Assembly (NCBI RefSeq): GCF_001262605.1
Contig: NZ_LGTC01000001.1
Coordinates: 2,865,001-2,929,000 of the forward strand
DNA from: Pseudobacteroides cellulosolvens ATCC 35603 = DSM 2933
GTDB lineage: Bacteria > Bacillota > Clostridia > Acetivibrionales > DSM-2933
Reading direction: 5' to 3'
DNA: 64,000 nucleotides
The position numbers were made by a program, and so were the translations under genes. Positions within the stretch are counted from its first letter, which is position 1. The number at the start of each line of letters is the position of its first letter. Below the pieces are notes generated by a model. It saw only the letters and a program-made list of their open reading frames with translations. It had not been told where the DNA came from and made no database searches. Shown here piece after piece: positions 44,501 to 53,606 of the stretch.

Positions 44501-45513
44501 TTAAGACCACCCTCATAAATTTCTCTTATGATCTTTTCCGTAGGCACTTCTTCAACCTTAATATCCTTTAATGGAAAGAGGGTCAGAAGGTAATTTAACA
44601 TATCTACCAGCTTTATTTCATCAAGATTGATTGTTATATTGATCCAGCCATCCTCAGAAGCTTCTATTTCAGGAAGCTTTCTGCACTTAAAATTGCTTTT
44701 TATCTTGTTTGACAGCTCTTCCAAATCAAATTGCTCCGACATTTCAAGTCTTAGCACCCTGTAAGCACCAAACAAGCTGTTGACTTTCTGGATATCTCCG
44801 TCAAATATGGTTGAGCCCTTATCTACAATTATTATCCTTTTGCAAAGTATTTCAAGATCGCTGATGTCATGAGTAGTAAGAAGTATTGTGGTTTTATTGC
44901 GTGTGTTGAGCTCTTTTATAACTCCCCTTATCTTATTTTTTATAGATACATCAAGGCCAATTGTAGGTTCGTCAAGAAATATGATTTTGGGGTTATGTAA
45001 AAACGCAGCCACTATATCACACAGCATCCTTTGCCCTAATGAAAGAAACCTTACAGGTGTACTATGCAGTGAATCCAGTCCGACAAGATCATTAAACAAC
45101 CCCATATTGGTATTATATGTCTTATCGTCTATCTCAAAAATCTCCTTTAATATCCGGAACGATTCAATTACAGGCAGCTCCCACCACAGCTGAGTCCTTT
45201 GTCCAAAAACCACCCCTATATTTTGGACATATTTCATCCTCTGCTTGTATGGCACAAAGTTATCAACCTTTATGCTTCCCGATGTAGGCTCTAGGACCCC
45301 CGTCATCATCTTGATGGTAGTAGATTTTCCAGCACCGTTAGGGCCAACAAAGCCTACCATTTCACCTTTATCTATGGACATTGATATATTATCAACTGCC
45401 TTAACTATTTTATAATCTCTAGAAAACAGGTCTCTAACCGCCCCACCAAAGCCTTGATGCCTGTTTAGGACTTTAAAGCTTTTGCATAAATTCTCTATTT
45501 GTATAATACTCAA
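44497..45513 (-). CDS. ABC transporter ATP-binding protein (COG4586-like)
   Basis: 338 residues from a TTG at 45513; GTGs at 45522 and 45516 are alternatives, and GGGGTGG lies just upstream of all three. Walker A is VGPNGAGKSTTIKMM, the Q loop contains VFGQRTQLWW, the signature is the variant LSLGQRMLCDI, Walker B is IIFLDEPTIGLDV, and the switch His is TTHD. The long N-terminal insertion between the first strands (RDLFSRDYKIVKAVDN) is typical of the COG4586 group. It drives export by the two permeases downstream. Confidence 0.92.
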   Translation of the reverse strand: MSIIQIENLCKSFKVLNRHQGFGGAVRDLFSRDYKIVKAVDNISMSIDKGEMVGFVGPNGAGKSTTIKMMTGVLEPTSGSIKVDNFVPYKQRMKYVQNIGVVFGQRTQLWWELPVIESFRILKEIFEIDDKTYNTNMGLFNDLVGLDSLHSTPVRFLSLGQRMLCDIVAAFLHNPKIIFLDEPTIGLDVSIKNKIRGVIKELNTRNKTTILLTTHDISDLEILCKRIIIVDKGSTIFDGDIQKVNSLFGAYRVLRLEMSEQFDLEELSNKIKSNFKCRKLPEIEASEDGWINITINLDEIKLVDMLNYLLTLFPLKDIKVEEVPTEKIIREIYEGGLK

Positions 45514-45628
45514 CACGACCACCCCGTTTTTAATATGCAGGTATTTTACACCAAAATATATAGCAATTCAACATTTTTAACATAATATATCAACAAAAAT
45601 ATTATCGGTAAAAAAGTTATTTTAAAAT

Positions 45629-45713
45629 ATATGTTACGAAAAAGATTTTTCATTAGCAAACGCAGTTGAATCGTCTGCATTTGCATTATAAAAATGAATT
45701 TTTCGTAACATAT
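45629..45713. repeat. 85-bp palindrome with 15-bp perfect ends
   Basis: ATATGTTACGAAAAA at 45629-45643 is exactly inverted at 45699-45713, and the inside also pairs partly (CAAACGCAG with CTGCATTTG). It may be a MITE-like element or a terminator-like structure. Confidence 0.6.
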
Positions 45714-45725
45714 GAATCAAGGAAA

Positions 45726-45770
45726 ATGTTTTGCAATTATTAAAAATGTAAAATGATTATTGCAAAACAT
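45726..45770. repeat. 45-bp palindrome
   Basis: ATGTTTTGCAAT at 45726-45737 is exactly inverted at 45759-45770. It follows the previous palindrome after 12 bases. Confidence 0.6.
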
Positions 45771-45874
45771 ATAGTTCCATTTATGATTTCTGTTTGGTAA
45801 TGCAGGGATAGAAATCTATTTCCTGCAAACAATATATTATATGAACATTGTTAATTCATAATGAGGTGCTTATT

Positions 45875-47365
45875 GTGCATTGGAAAAAGAATAAAAGCGA
45901 TAACGCTGAAACACCTAAAGAAACAAAGGGTATTGATGTAAAATTAATTATAGATAAACTTAAGGATTGCCCTGATATTGTACAAAAGAAAGTCTTTTTA
46001 GATAGTAAGTATGAAGCATATTTTATTTATATCGGAAACATGGTCAATAAGGATCTTCTACAAAGGGATTTTATGAGGCCTGTCCTTTCCATGGGTTTTA
46101 AGGAGCTGTCAAACAGAAGCATGGTTCTTAATTTGCCATGCTATGAAATAACCCTTTTAAATAACTCTGATGAAGTTGTTGAAAACATTATGTCAGGCAA
46201 TTCTGTTTTTGTATCAGATTCCATAGGTTTTGCATTATCATATACTGCATCGGATATGGCTGAAAGAAGCATCGACGAGCCTGTTACCGAGAAAAATGTA
46301 CGCGGTCCCCATGAGGGCTTTGTTGAACCCTTATCGACAAACCTATCCATATTGAGAAGAAAAATAAAAAATAACAAGCTAAAATTCAAAACTGTTACTT
46401 TAGGTATTCAGACAAACCAAAAAGTGGCTGTTACATATATTGAGGACATTGCAAATATTGATATGGTCAACAGCATTTACAACAAAATAAGCAATATAAA
46501 AATAGACGGATTATCTTCAATAGGCAATTTGGAACAGCTCATTATCCCTCATCCTTTCTCGCTGTTTCCACAATTTCTGGCTACCGAAAGACCTGACAGG
46601 GTCATGGCTGCCCTCCTCGAAGGAAGTGTTGTAATAATTATGGATGGAACACCTGTAACACTGGTAGCACCGGTAGATTTCATATCATTTTTCCAGGCAC
46701 CGGATGATTACAGCACATCATGGATACATGGTTCATTCCTTAGGCTATTAAGGATTATCGGACTCATTTTAGCAGTGATTCTGCCATCACTATATATCGG
46801 GGTTACTACCTTTCATTATTATGTAGCACCTTTAAATCTGCTGATATTCCTAGCAGAATCCAGATCGAAAGTTCCCTTTCCGCCTATTGTTGAGGTACTA
46901 ATTCTGGAGATACTGGTTGAAATGATCCGTGAAGCTGCAGTTCGGCTGCCCACATACATAGGTACCGTTATAGGGGTTTTTGCAAGTCTTGTTATCGGAC
47001 AGGCAGCTGTTGAGGCAGGGATTGTAAGCAATGTGCTGATAGTTATAGTCGGTGCTTCTGCTGTTGCCTCCTATGTTATTCCTTCTTTTGATATGTCCAT
47101 GTCGATACGTATACTGCGATTTATATTCACATTGGCTGCATCGTTTTTTGGTTTTATCGGTATTGTAATATGCACAGGATTTACACTCGTACATCTGGTA
47201 AGTATGCAATCACTTGGCCAGCCATATTTTCAGCCTTTTGCTCCGTTAGTTGTTAAAGACCTTAAGGACACTATCTTTAGATTACCATTAAAAGCAATGG
47301 GGAAAAGAACAACAATCACCAAGACAAAAAATCAAACAAGGGGTAGAAAAAATGGAAGGGAATAA
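45875..47365 (+). CDS. gerA: Spore germination receptor subunit A (GerA family)
   Basis: 496 residues from a GTG at 45875, six bases after GAGGTG; a TTG 27 bases upstream has no SD. The N-terminal soluble domain (to about 270) contains the family hallmark GPHEGFVEPLSTNLSILRR, and the C-terminal part holds about five membrane helices, including the conserved PFPPIVEVLILEILVEMIRE. The subunit forms, with B and C, a nutrient receptor in the spore inner membrane; GerA subunits form a ligand-gated channel. It overlaps gerB by 14 bases. Confidence 0.95.
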   Translation: MHWKKNKSDNAETPKETKGIDVKLIIDKLKDCPDIVQKKVFLDSKYEAYFIYIGNMVNKDLLQRDFMRPVLSMGFKELSNRSMVLNLPCYEITLLNNSDEVVENIMSGNSVFVSDSIGFALSYTASDMAERSIDEPVTEKNVRGPHEGFVEPLSTNLSILRRKIKNNKLKFKTVTLGIQTNQKVAVTYIEDIANIDMVNSIYNKISNIKIDGLSSIGNLEQLIIPHPFSLFPQFLATERPDRVMAALLEGSVVIIMDGTPVTLVAPVDFISFFQAPDDYSTSWIHGSFLRLLRIIGLILAVILPSLYIGVTTFHYYVAPLNLLIFLAESRSKVPFPPIVEVLILEILVEMIREAAVRLPTYIGTVIGVFASLVIGQAAVEAGIVSNVLIVIVGASAVASYVIPSFDMSMSIRILRFIFTLAASFFGFIGIVICTGFTLVHLVSMQSLGQPYFQPFAPLVVKDLKDTIFRLPLKAMGKRTTITKTKNQTRGRKNGRE

Positions 47366-48434
47366 TACAATCAGGCCGCTTCAAGTTGGACTTCTAATTT
47401 TTATAACACAAACAGGTGTAGGTATTGTCACGCTTCCAGCAACGTTAGCAAAAGAAGCTGGACATGATGGGTGGATATCTATGCTGTTAACAGGTTTAAT
47501 CGTAATTATACTTAGTTTTTTGATTATGTTATTAATGAGGAGGTATTCAGATAAAGCCATTTATGACATAAATAAACTGATTTATGGAAAATTTATCGGG
47601 TTTGCTTTTAATTGCTTATTGGTTATTTATCTTTTAACAGCAACAGTGGCCGGTGCAAGCCTTTTTAACAACATAATCAGAATTACCATTCTTCAGACAA
47701 CTCCCCCTTGGGTATTAGCTCCTTTTATAACACTACCATCATTTTACCTGGTGTGGCAAGGGCTAAAAAGCATAAGCAGGTTTCTATACCTTTCTATGAT
47801 CAACTACCTTATAATTCCAATATTAATAATCTTATTATATGACAACTTCAGGGTTTCATTTCTTCTCCCATTGGGAGAAGCCGGGATAACACCTATACTA
47901 TATAGTATCAAGACATGTTTTTTTGCATTTATAGGATTTGAGTTGATTGCTTTTTTCTATCCATGGATAAGTGAAAAAAATAAAGTACTAAAATGGTATC
48001 TTATAGCCACCTTAGCAAGTACTTTGATTTTTGTAGTAGTTGTTGCTGCTTCCATTGCAGTATTTGGTGAAAATCTGGTAAAGCTTTTTTCCATACCATT
48101 CTTTAACTTATCCAGGATATATAATGCTCCGATACTTGAAAGAATTGATTTATACCTTATAGCTATTTGGTACATACCAATGGCGTGCTCAATTAGGTCT
48201 TATATATTTACAGCATTCGATGGGCTGCAAAAAGTTTTCAAGCTAAAAAAAAACAGGGTTTCATATTTTTTATTCTTTGCTGCCATTCTTATATTAAGCA
48301 GCATACCTAATGATATCAACCAGATTTTTATGATCATAGATATAATAAACAATGCAGGAATGGGAATCTCACTTTTCCTGGTATTATGTTTAGTTCTTTC
48401 ATTCATTAGAAAAAAAGGAGTGCTAACCAGATGA
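47352..48434 (+). CDS. gerB: Spore germination receptor subunit B (GerAB family)
   Basis: 360 residues, ten predicted membrane helices, APC-superfamily transporter fold. Start ATG in the end of gerA; N-terminal QVGLLIFITQTGVGIVTLPA and PFITLPSFYLVWQGLKSISR are typical. It is the amino-acid or nutrient-binding subunit of the receptor. It overlaps gerC by an ATGA. Confidence 0.95.
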   Translation: MEGNNTIRPLQVGLLIFITQTGVGIVTLPATLAKEAGHDGWISMLLTGLIVIILSFLIMLLMRRYSDKAIYDINKLIYGKFIGFAFNCLLVIYLLTATVAGASLFNNIIRITILQTTPPWVLAPFITLPSFYLVWQGLKSISRFLYLSMINYLIIPILIILLYDNFRVSFLLPLGEAGITPILYSIKTCFFAFIGFELIAFFYPWISEKNKVLKWYLIATLASTLIFVVVVAASIAVFGENLVKLFSIPFFNLSRIYNAPILERIDLYLIAIWYIPMACSIRSYIFTAFDGLQKVFKLKKNRVSYFLFFAAILILSSIPNDINQIFMIIDIINNAGMGISLFLVLCLVLSFIRKKGVLTR

Positions 48435-49555
48435 AAGTTATAAAGTACATTCTTTTAATTTTCTTATGTATAAATTTATTACTGCAAACAGGATGTTGGG
48501 ACCAGAAACTCTTTGAAGAGATAGGCTTTATTCTTCAGGTAGGTATAGAAGAATCTTCGGATCACAATATACTCTTCTCAATAACATATCCCATTGTAGA
48601 ACGCGATACCGAAGAAAAAGTTGAATTCATGGCTGCATCCTCAGAAAAGCTTATAAGAGCCTCTAGGGAAAAAATAAGCAACATATCAGGGAAGCTTCTA
48701 CAAGGCGGAAAGATTCAGCAAATTTATTTCTCAAAAGAAATTTCCACTAAAGGCATAAATGAATTTTTTGAACTTTTCCTCAGGGATCCTGAAAATCCTT
48801 TGTTAGCAAATGTTGTTATAGTAGACGGAAGTCCCAAGGAAATGCTGGAGTGGAGCCTTGAATTCAAAGATAAGCCAAGGCCTGCATTCTATGTTAACAA
48901 CTTGCTTATGGATGCACGCCGAAGAGGTGTTGTACCTGAGACAAGAATATACAACTTCAGCATAATGTATCATTCAAAAACCATAGATCCAGTAACCCCC
49001 CTACTACGATATACCAAGAAAGATATAGTAATAGGAGGATGTGCTTTGTTCAGCAGTGATAAAATGGTTGGACAGTTGGACGTAGATCAAACAATAATCT
49101 TGAATGCTTTACTTGGTGAGGAGAAAAAGTTCAATTACACATACTACGGTCAAACCCCAAACAAAAGTGAAGAAAAAATTAAAATGGGATCCGTATTAAC
49201 AATAAGAGACATTAAACGCAAAATAAAAACTTCTATTGAAAATGACGTACCTGTAATCAACATCAACTTGAATCTAACAGCCTTAATAGATGAATATACC
49301 GAGGAAGATAGCCTTGATAAACAAGAAATCAAAAAAACAATGGGGGATAATGTAGCCAGCAGCATTAAGACAGAAGTTCAAAAGCTTATAAAATATATAC
49401 AAAATATAGGGTCTGATCCTATAGGCATCGGAGAGTTAATTCGCAGCAAATACAATAAATACTGGAAAAGTATCAAATGGAAGGAAGTTTATAAGGATGC
49501 AGTTTTTAATGTGGATGTCAAAGTGAATATTGAATCTTATGGAACCTTAAAATAA
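48431..49555 (+). CDS. gerC: Spore germination receptor subunit C (GerAC family lipoprotein)
   Basis: 374 residues. The signal peptide ends in the lipobox LLQTGC, so the mature protein starts at a lipidated Cys followed by WDQKLFEEIGFILQVGI, a family hallmark. Three alpha/beta domains follow; DARRRGVVPETRIYNF and FNVDVKVNIESYG are recognisable. It anchors the receptor complex on the outer face of the spore inner membrane. Translationally coupled to gerB; ends the operon. Confidence 0.94.
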   Translation: MKVIKYILLIFLCINLLLQTGCWDQKLFEEIGFILQVGIEESSDHNILFSITYPIVERDTEEKVEFMAASSEKLIRASREKISNISGKLLQGGKIQQIYFSKEISTKGINEFFELFLRDPENPLLANVVIVDGSPKEMLEWSLEFKDKPRPAFYVNNLLMDARRRGVVPETRIYNFSIMYHSKTIDPVTPLLRYTKKDIVIGGCALFSSDKMVGQLDVDQTIILNALLGEEKKFNYTYYGQTPNKSEEKIKMGSVLTIRDIKRKIKTSIENDVPVININLNLTALIDEYTEEDSLDKQEIKKTMGDNVASSIKTEVQKLIKYIQNIGSDPIGIGELIRSKYNKYWKSIKWKEVYKDAVFNVDVKVNIESYGTLK

Positions 49556-49705
49556 ACAGTATATCGATTGCTTCTTGTTTACCAACTTACATTGAAGATT
49601 AATGAAATTTGTAGAAATATAAGGCAAAAAATGAGATAATAATATATAGATTAATCAATTAAACTCATTTATTTTATTATTTTAAATTATCTTAGAGGAG
49701 GTTTT

Positions 49706-51304
49706 ATGATGAAAGTCAAATTATCAGTTTTACCGGCATTGATTTTAGCTTCTTTATCATTAATGCTGGTAGCTCTATGCCCAGTTCATGCATACGCAGC
49801 TGCAAGCTACAAAATAAGCGGATACATAGCACCGGATTTCAAGTTTAACGAATCGCAAGCCGCAGTACTAAAATCAGGCTTTACTGCAGAATTAGCCGGT
49901 ACATCCTTCAAAGCTCAGACAGATATTGAAGGTTTCTTTTCAATTAGCGGAATACCCGAAACAACCAGCGGTACATTGGTAATAAAGAAGTCAGGCTATC
50001 TTGCTCGTAATATAAGCTTTACGAACATAAAATCCGATATATCAATCGGTCCAAAAGAAGGACCTGTTGATATATGGCCTGGTGATATAGACGCATCAGG
50101 AGTAATCAACATGTCTGACATTATATTAATGGCAGGCAGCTTCAATGCTGTTAAAGAAGACTCCAAATATAATGAATCCTGTGATTTCAACCTTAATGGA
50201 GCTATAAACATGGAAGATGTGTTGTTTGTTGCAAAGCGTTTCGGCAACACTTCCGAGAACTATCCTGCTGCTAAATTGGTTATGACTACTCCATCAGCAA
50301 CTCCAACACCTTCATCACCATCAGGTACACCTGGAATCCGCTATGATGGAAGGTTTGACTTTACAAACCCTCAATCACCTAAATTTGCTTGGACAGGCAG
50401 CAGTATCGTTGCAAACTTCTCTGGTACTGAAGTAAGTGCAACCTTAAAATCTACCGGGGAAAACTGGTTCCAAGCTATAGTAGACGGCAAGGTCATGACT
50501 CCCTTTATGGTAAACAGCCAGTCTACAGTAAAGCTTGCCAGTGGTCTCACAAATGGGGAACATCAAATAGTCCTTTGGAAGAGAACAGAAGCCTCCCAGG
50601 GTGAAGTACAATTCCTAGGGTTTAACTTCGGAAGCGGTAAGCTTTTGGCACCACCGCCTGCTCCTGAAAGAAAGATTGAGTTTATCGGTGATTCAATCAC
50701 ATGTGCGTATGGTAATGAAGGAACAAGCAAAGATCAGCCTTTCACGCCAAAAAATGAAAACAGCTATTTATCTTACGCAGCAATCACTGCAAGAAGTTTA
50801 AATGCCAGTGCCAACTTTATAGCATGGTCCGGCATAGGCATTACGATGAACTACGGCGGTGCAGGCGGACAGCTTATTCAAGACCGCTACCTCATGACTC
50901 TTCCTCAAAGTGGAGTACAATGGGATTTCAAGAAATATATTCCACATGCTGTAGTAATCAACATAGGTACAAATGATTTTTCAACAGTCACACCTGATAA
51001 GACAAAATTTATAAATAATTATAAGGCTCTCATATCAAAGATACGTACAAATTATCCAGATGCACATATATTCTGCACCATAGGACCTATGATGTGGGGA
51101 TCAGGCCTGGAGTCATGCAAATCATATGTTACCGATGTTGTTAACGACTTTAAATCCAAGGGTGACTTGAAAGTATATATGATGGAATACCCTCAACAAT
51201 CAGAAACTAACGGTTATGGAGAGGATTGGCATCCAAGCTTGAAAACCCATCAGCTCATGGCTGATCAGCTAACTAAAGAGATTAAAACCAAACTTGGCTG
51301 GTAA
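49706..51304 (+). CDS. CE2-type SGNH esterase with N-terminal X module and dockerin
   Basis: 532 residues. Signal peptide (LALILASLSL-like, to about residue 33), then X module (YKISGYIAPDFKF), then dockerin at about 120-190 with calcium loops DASGVINMSDIILMAGSFN and DFNLNGAINMEDVLFVAKRF. A Pro/Thr/Ser linker leads to a jelly-roll domain (IRYDGRFDF to about 310) and a SGNH hydrolase with IEFIGDSITCAYG (Ser), INIGTNDFS (Asn), and DWHPSLKTHQ (catalytic His). This is the carbohydrate esterase family 2 plan; it likely deacetylates xylan or mannan. The dockerin lies before rather than after the catalytic part. RBS AGGAGG; ATG 49706 or 49709. Confidence 0.9.
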   Translation: MMKVKLSVLPALILASLSLMLVALCPVHAYAAASYKISGYIAPDFKFNESQAAVLKSGFTAELAGTSFKAQTDIEGFFSISGIPETTSGTLVIKKSGYLARNISFTNIKSDISIGPKEGPVDIWPGDIDASGVINMSDIILMAGSFNAVKEDSKYNESCDFNLNGAINMEDVLFVAKRFGNTSENYPAAKLVMTTPSATPTPSSPSGTPGIRYDGRFDFTNPQSPKFAWTGSSIVANFSGTEVSATLKSTGENWFQAIVDGKVMTPFMVNSQSTVKLASGLTNGEHQIVLWKRTEASQGEVQFLGFNFGSGKLLAPPPAPERKIEFIGDSITCAYGNEGTSKDQPFTPKNENSYLSYAAITARSLNASANFIAWSGIGITMNYGGAGGQLIQDRYLMTLPQSGVQWDFKKYIPHAVVINIGTNDFSTVTPDKTKFINNYKALISKIRTNYPDAHIFCTIGPMMWGSGLESCKSYVTDVVNDFKSKGDLKVYMMEYPQQSETNGYGEDWHPSLKTHQLMADQLTKEIKTKLGW

Positions 51305-51325
51305 TAGTTCCCTGTGTATTTAAAA

Positions 51326-51382
51326 GTGAGGATGTAGCAAAATGCATTATAGACATCCATTTTGCTACATCCCCACTTTTTT
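51326..51382 (+). terminator. Bidirectional terminator, 19-bp stem
   Basis: GTGAGGATGTAGCAAAATG pairs with CATTTTGCTACATCCCCAC (one mismatch) and is followed by TTTTTT. It serves the esterase gene and, on the other strand, the DUF2935 gene. Confidence 0.88.
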
Positions 51383-51395
51383 CACGCTTATCTCT

Positions 51396-52322
51396 TTATA
51401 CTTTAAACTCTTGTAATTCTTTTAGGTAGTGGTTTGCCTCTCTTAGTACATGGTCACTCAAAAGCGGCAGTATTATGGATCTGATTTTACATTCAAGAAT
51501 TCCTTGTGTACCTTGCTCCTTAAAGTTTTTAATATTGGTTGTTGCTTCCATACTTCTTTTTGTGACTTCCGGCAGCAGTTCAATCCGGTCATAAGCGTCT
51601 CTTGCTGCCTGTGTAAGTTCATCGAACTCGCTTGCAAACCCATTAGCTTTATTTATAAGCTCTTCTTCGGTAGGATCAAGAAGTCCGCGAATAAACCTAC
51701 CATGATCCCCCATTATATGGTTCCAAAAAATCTCACCTTTTGCAGCTGTCTGAGGCCCATCTATCAGGCTTTCACGCTTTTGGAGCTTCTCAAGGTGCTC
51801 TAGGTAATGTTCTGCCTCATGGATAACATGCTCAAGCATTGCAGGATACATGTTTGTAAACATTTTACACGCTAAAATATTATCAAGCATTTTTTTCTTT
51901 GTATCTATAGCTATCTTTAACTGTACAATTGTATTCTGGTTGAGCATACTTACTGCCTGCTCTATTGCAGGACTGTGTAAAAATGTATTACTGCTGTTAA
52001 ATAATGCTGCTTCCATCTGGGTAATATTTGTGTTTATAGGTAAGCCTGTAAATTGTTGCGTCACAATCTCTGCTCTCATGGTATAGGGTGTGATAATATC
52101 CCCCATCCTTACAGCCTCAGGCCTCACATTACCATTAGCCAGTAATATTGTCTGAATCAAAAGGTTTTCAAATTTGCATTTAAGGTTCATTAACTGGGGC
52201 ACCATCCCTGAATCCTTAAACGTAAGGGCAGCAGCACCAAATATCAAGTGTTCCTTAATAATCCTCAGAAAGAAAAGATTTGTTTCCAAGGATTGTTTTA
52301 CAAATTCCATTCCTGTAATCAT
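51396..52322 (-). CDS. DUF2935 protein
   Basis: 308 residues from the ATG at 52322, preceded by GGAGGT; an ATG 33 bases upstream is rejected. It is all-helical, with two similar halves (LFFLRIIKEHLIFGAAALTF and GEIFWNHIMGDHGRFIRGLL), each carrying H-(x)n-E/H residues, such as HVIHEAEHYLEHLEKL and HVLREANHYLKELQEF, that could bind metal. This is the DUF2935 pattern found in clostridia and bacilli. Function unknown. Confidence 0.85.
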   Translation of the reverse strand: MITGMEFVKQSLETNLFFLRIIKEHLIFGAAALTFKDSGMVPQLMNLKCKFENLLIQTILLANGNVRPEAVRMGDIITPYTMRAEIVTQQFTGLPINTNITQMEAALFNSSNTFLHSPAIEQAVSMLNQNTIVQLKIAIDTKKKMLDNILACKMFTNMYPAMLEHVIHEAEHYLEHLEKLQKRESLIDGPQTAAKGEIFWNHIMGDHGRFIRGLLDPTEEELINKANGFASEFDELTQAARDAYDRIELLPEVTKRSMEATTNIKNFKEQGTQGILECKIRSIILPLLSDHVLREANHYLKELQEFKV

Positions 52323-52559
52323 AATATACCTCCAACAAGATCTGTATAAATTCAATTTGTCAATGTGTTGGAAATAAAATTGCTAGCGATTTGTTTCCAA
52401 TTTATTATATGTATTTACGTAAACATTGGAACCACTGCCATACGTTTCCGCAAATTTTATGTAAAAATCTATCATCCTTATCTTACTTATTTTTCAGCTA
52501 AAATTTGAAAAGAATATTTATAAAAAAATGAAGGAAACATATTTAATGAGGTGATTTAT

Positions 52560-52694
52560 ATGCCAAAAGACAGTCAGCCGGATAATAAAAAAGCAAGGGC
52601 TGAAAAATCCAATGGGCAGACTCCGATAACCGCTGAAAACCAGAATCAAAATAGGAATGCCAAGAAAAAATCCATTAAGAATAATGATGTATAA
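52560..52694 (+). CDS. Tiny hydrophilic protein, 44 aa
   Basis: An ATG with a good SD (GAGGTGA, nine bases upstream) opens a 44-codon frame of very polar residues rich in Lys, Asn and Gln (KDSQPDNKKARAEKS, NQNQNRNAKKK). There is no hydrophobic core. The composition recalls small spore proteins, but no family motif is visible. It precedes another tiny ORF and an HD-hydrolase gene on the same strand. Confidence 0.6.
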   Translation: MPKDSQPDNKKARAEKSNGQTPITAENQNQNRNAKKKSIKNNDV

Positions 52695-52730
52695 ATTAAG
52701 CAAAAGCAAATAAAAAGGGGAGTGAATTAA

Positions 52731-52886
52731 ATGGCCAAAGCCGGAATGCGAAGACCCGATCCGAGAGAACCACATGGAACTGAAAACACTCAAAAGATGC
52801 ATATACCTAAAAATGATGTAGCACCTGTTCCGGAAATTCAAGGCAAAGCCAAGTATGGGAATAAAAAGGTAGATGAAAAGTCATGA
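52731..52886 (+). CDS. Tiny conserved-looking protein, 51 aa
   Basis: An ATG after AAAGGGGAGTG (SD) encodes a 51-residue basic, proline-containing peptide, with GMRRPDPREPHGTEN and HIPKNDVAPVPEIQGKAKYG. Its stop overlaps the start of the HD-hydrolase gene as ATGA, which supports real translation. The RRPDPREPHGTE patch is distinctive and should be easy to search. Function unknown. Confidence 0.65.
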   Translation: MAKAGMRRPDPREPHGTENTQKMHIPKNDVAPVPEIQGKAKYGNKKVDEKS

Positions 52887-53524
52887 AGCCACATGATATA
52901 TTTCATCAAATTCATATACATCTATTAGGTGATGAACGGCCATCTTTATATTTTAATGAGATTTCAGAAACACAATTATTTGACCAATACCCTTTTAAGT
53001 TGTTGAACAACCTAAAGAAAGCCAACCAGTCGCCTAAACACCATCCTGAAGGTAATGTATGGAATCATACTATGATGGTTGTCGACGAGGCAGCTAGATT
53101 AAGAAGTGAAAGCAACAGTAAAAAAGCCTTTATGTGGGCAGCTTTACTTCATGATATAGGAAAACCCGATGCAACAAAATATAGGAATGGAAGAATAACA
53201 TCCTACGATCATGACAAAATAGGTGCAGAGCTTGCAAGGAAATTCCTAATGGAATTTTCTGAGGATGACGCATTCATAAGAAAAGTAACCATGCTTGTAA
53301 GATGGCATATGCAAATCCTATTTGTAGTTAACAATATGCCTTTTGCTGATGTTGAAACAATGAAAAGACAGGCAGATATTACCGAAGTGGCCTTGCTTGG
53401 CCTATGCGACAGGTTAGGAAGACTGTATGTAGACCGCAGAAAAGAGGAAGCAAACATCAGGGCATTCCTGGAAAAATGCAGTACTGATATAAATAAAAAT
53501 TCAAGAGTTTTGGTAAAAGTATAG
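52883..53524 (+). CDS. HD-domain phosphohydrolase
   Basis: 213 residues. The HD motif is complete: WNHTMMVVDEAARLR (H), then AALLHDIGKPDATKY (HD), then YDHDKIGAELARKFL (H) and the last Asp in LLGLCDRLGRLYVD. Similar domains occur at the end of CCA-adding enzymes and in stand-alone nucleotidases. It is coupled to the preceding tiny ORF by ATGA. Confidence 0.85.
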   Translation: MKPHDIFHQIHIHLLGDERPSLYFNEISETQLFDQYPFKLLNNLKKANQSPKHHPEGNVWNHTMMVVDEAARLRSESNSKKAFMWAALLHDIGKPDATKYRNGRITSYDHDKIGAELARKFLMEFSEDDAFIRKVTMLVRWHMQILFVVNNMPFADVETMKRQADITEVALLGLCDRLGRLYVDRRKEEANIRAFLEKCSTDINKNSRVLVKV

Positions 53525-53542
53525 GATAGCGGTAACAAACTT

Positions 53543-53590
53543 AAAAAAGGATAACGGACTGTAAGGCTTACAGCTCGTTATCCTTTTTTA
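53543..53590 (+). terminator. Bidirectional terminator
   Basis: AAAAAGGATAACG and CGTTATCCTTTTT pair, with an inner CTGTAAG / CTTACAG stem, and flank A and T runs. It ends both the HD gene and the convergent secA-like gene. Confidence 0.88.
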
Positions 53591-53606
53591 AGTAAAGTAT
53601 TATACA

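Larger units (their letters stand above)
45514..45874. other. Divergent region rich in palindromes
   Basis: About 360 bases between the ABC operon and gerA. It has no gene. It contains two long inverted repeats (45629-45713 and 45726-45770) and a shorter hairpin (GCAGGGATAGA / TCTATTTCCTGC, about 45802-45825). The last lies just upstream of the gerA ribosome binding site. Confidence 0.6.
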
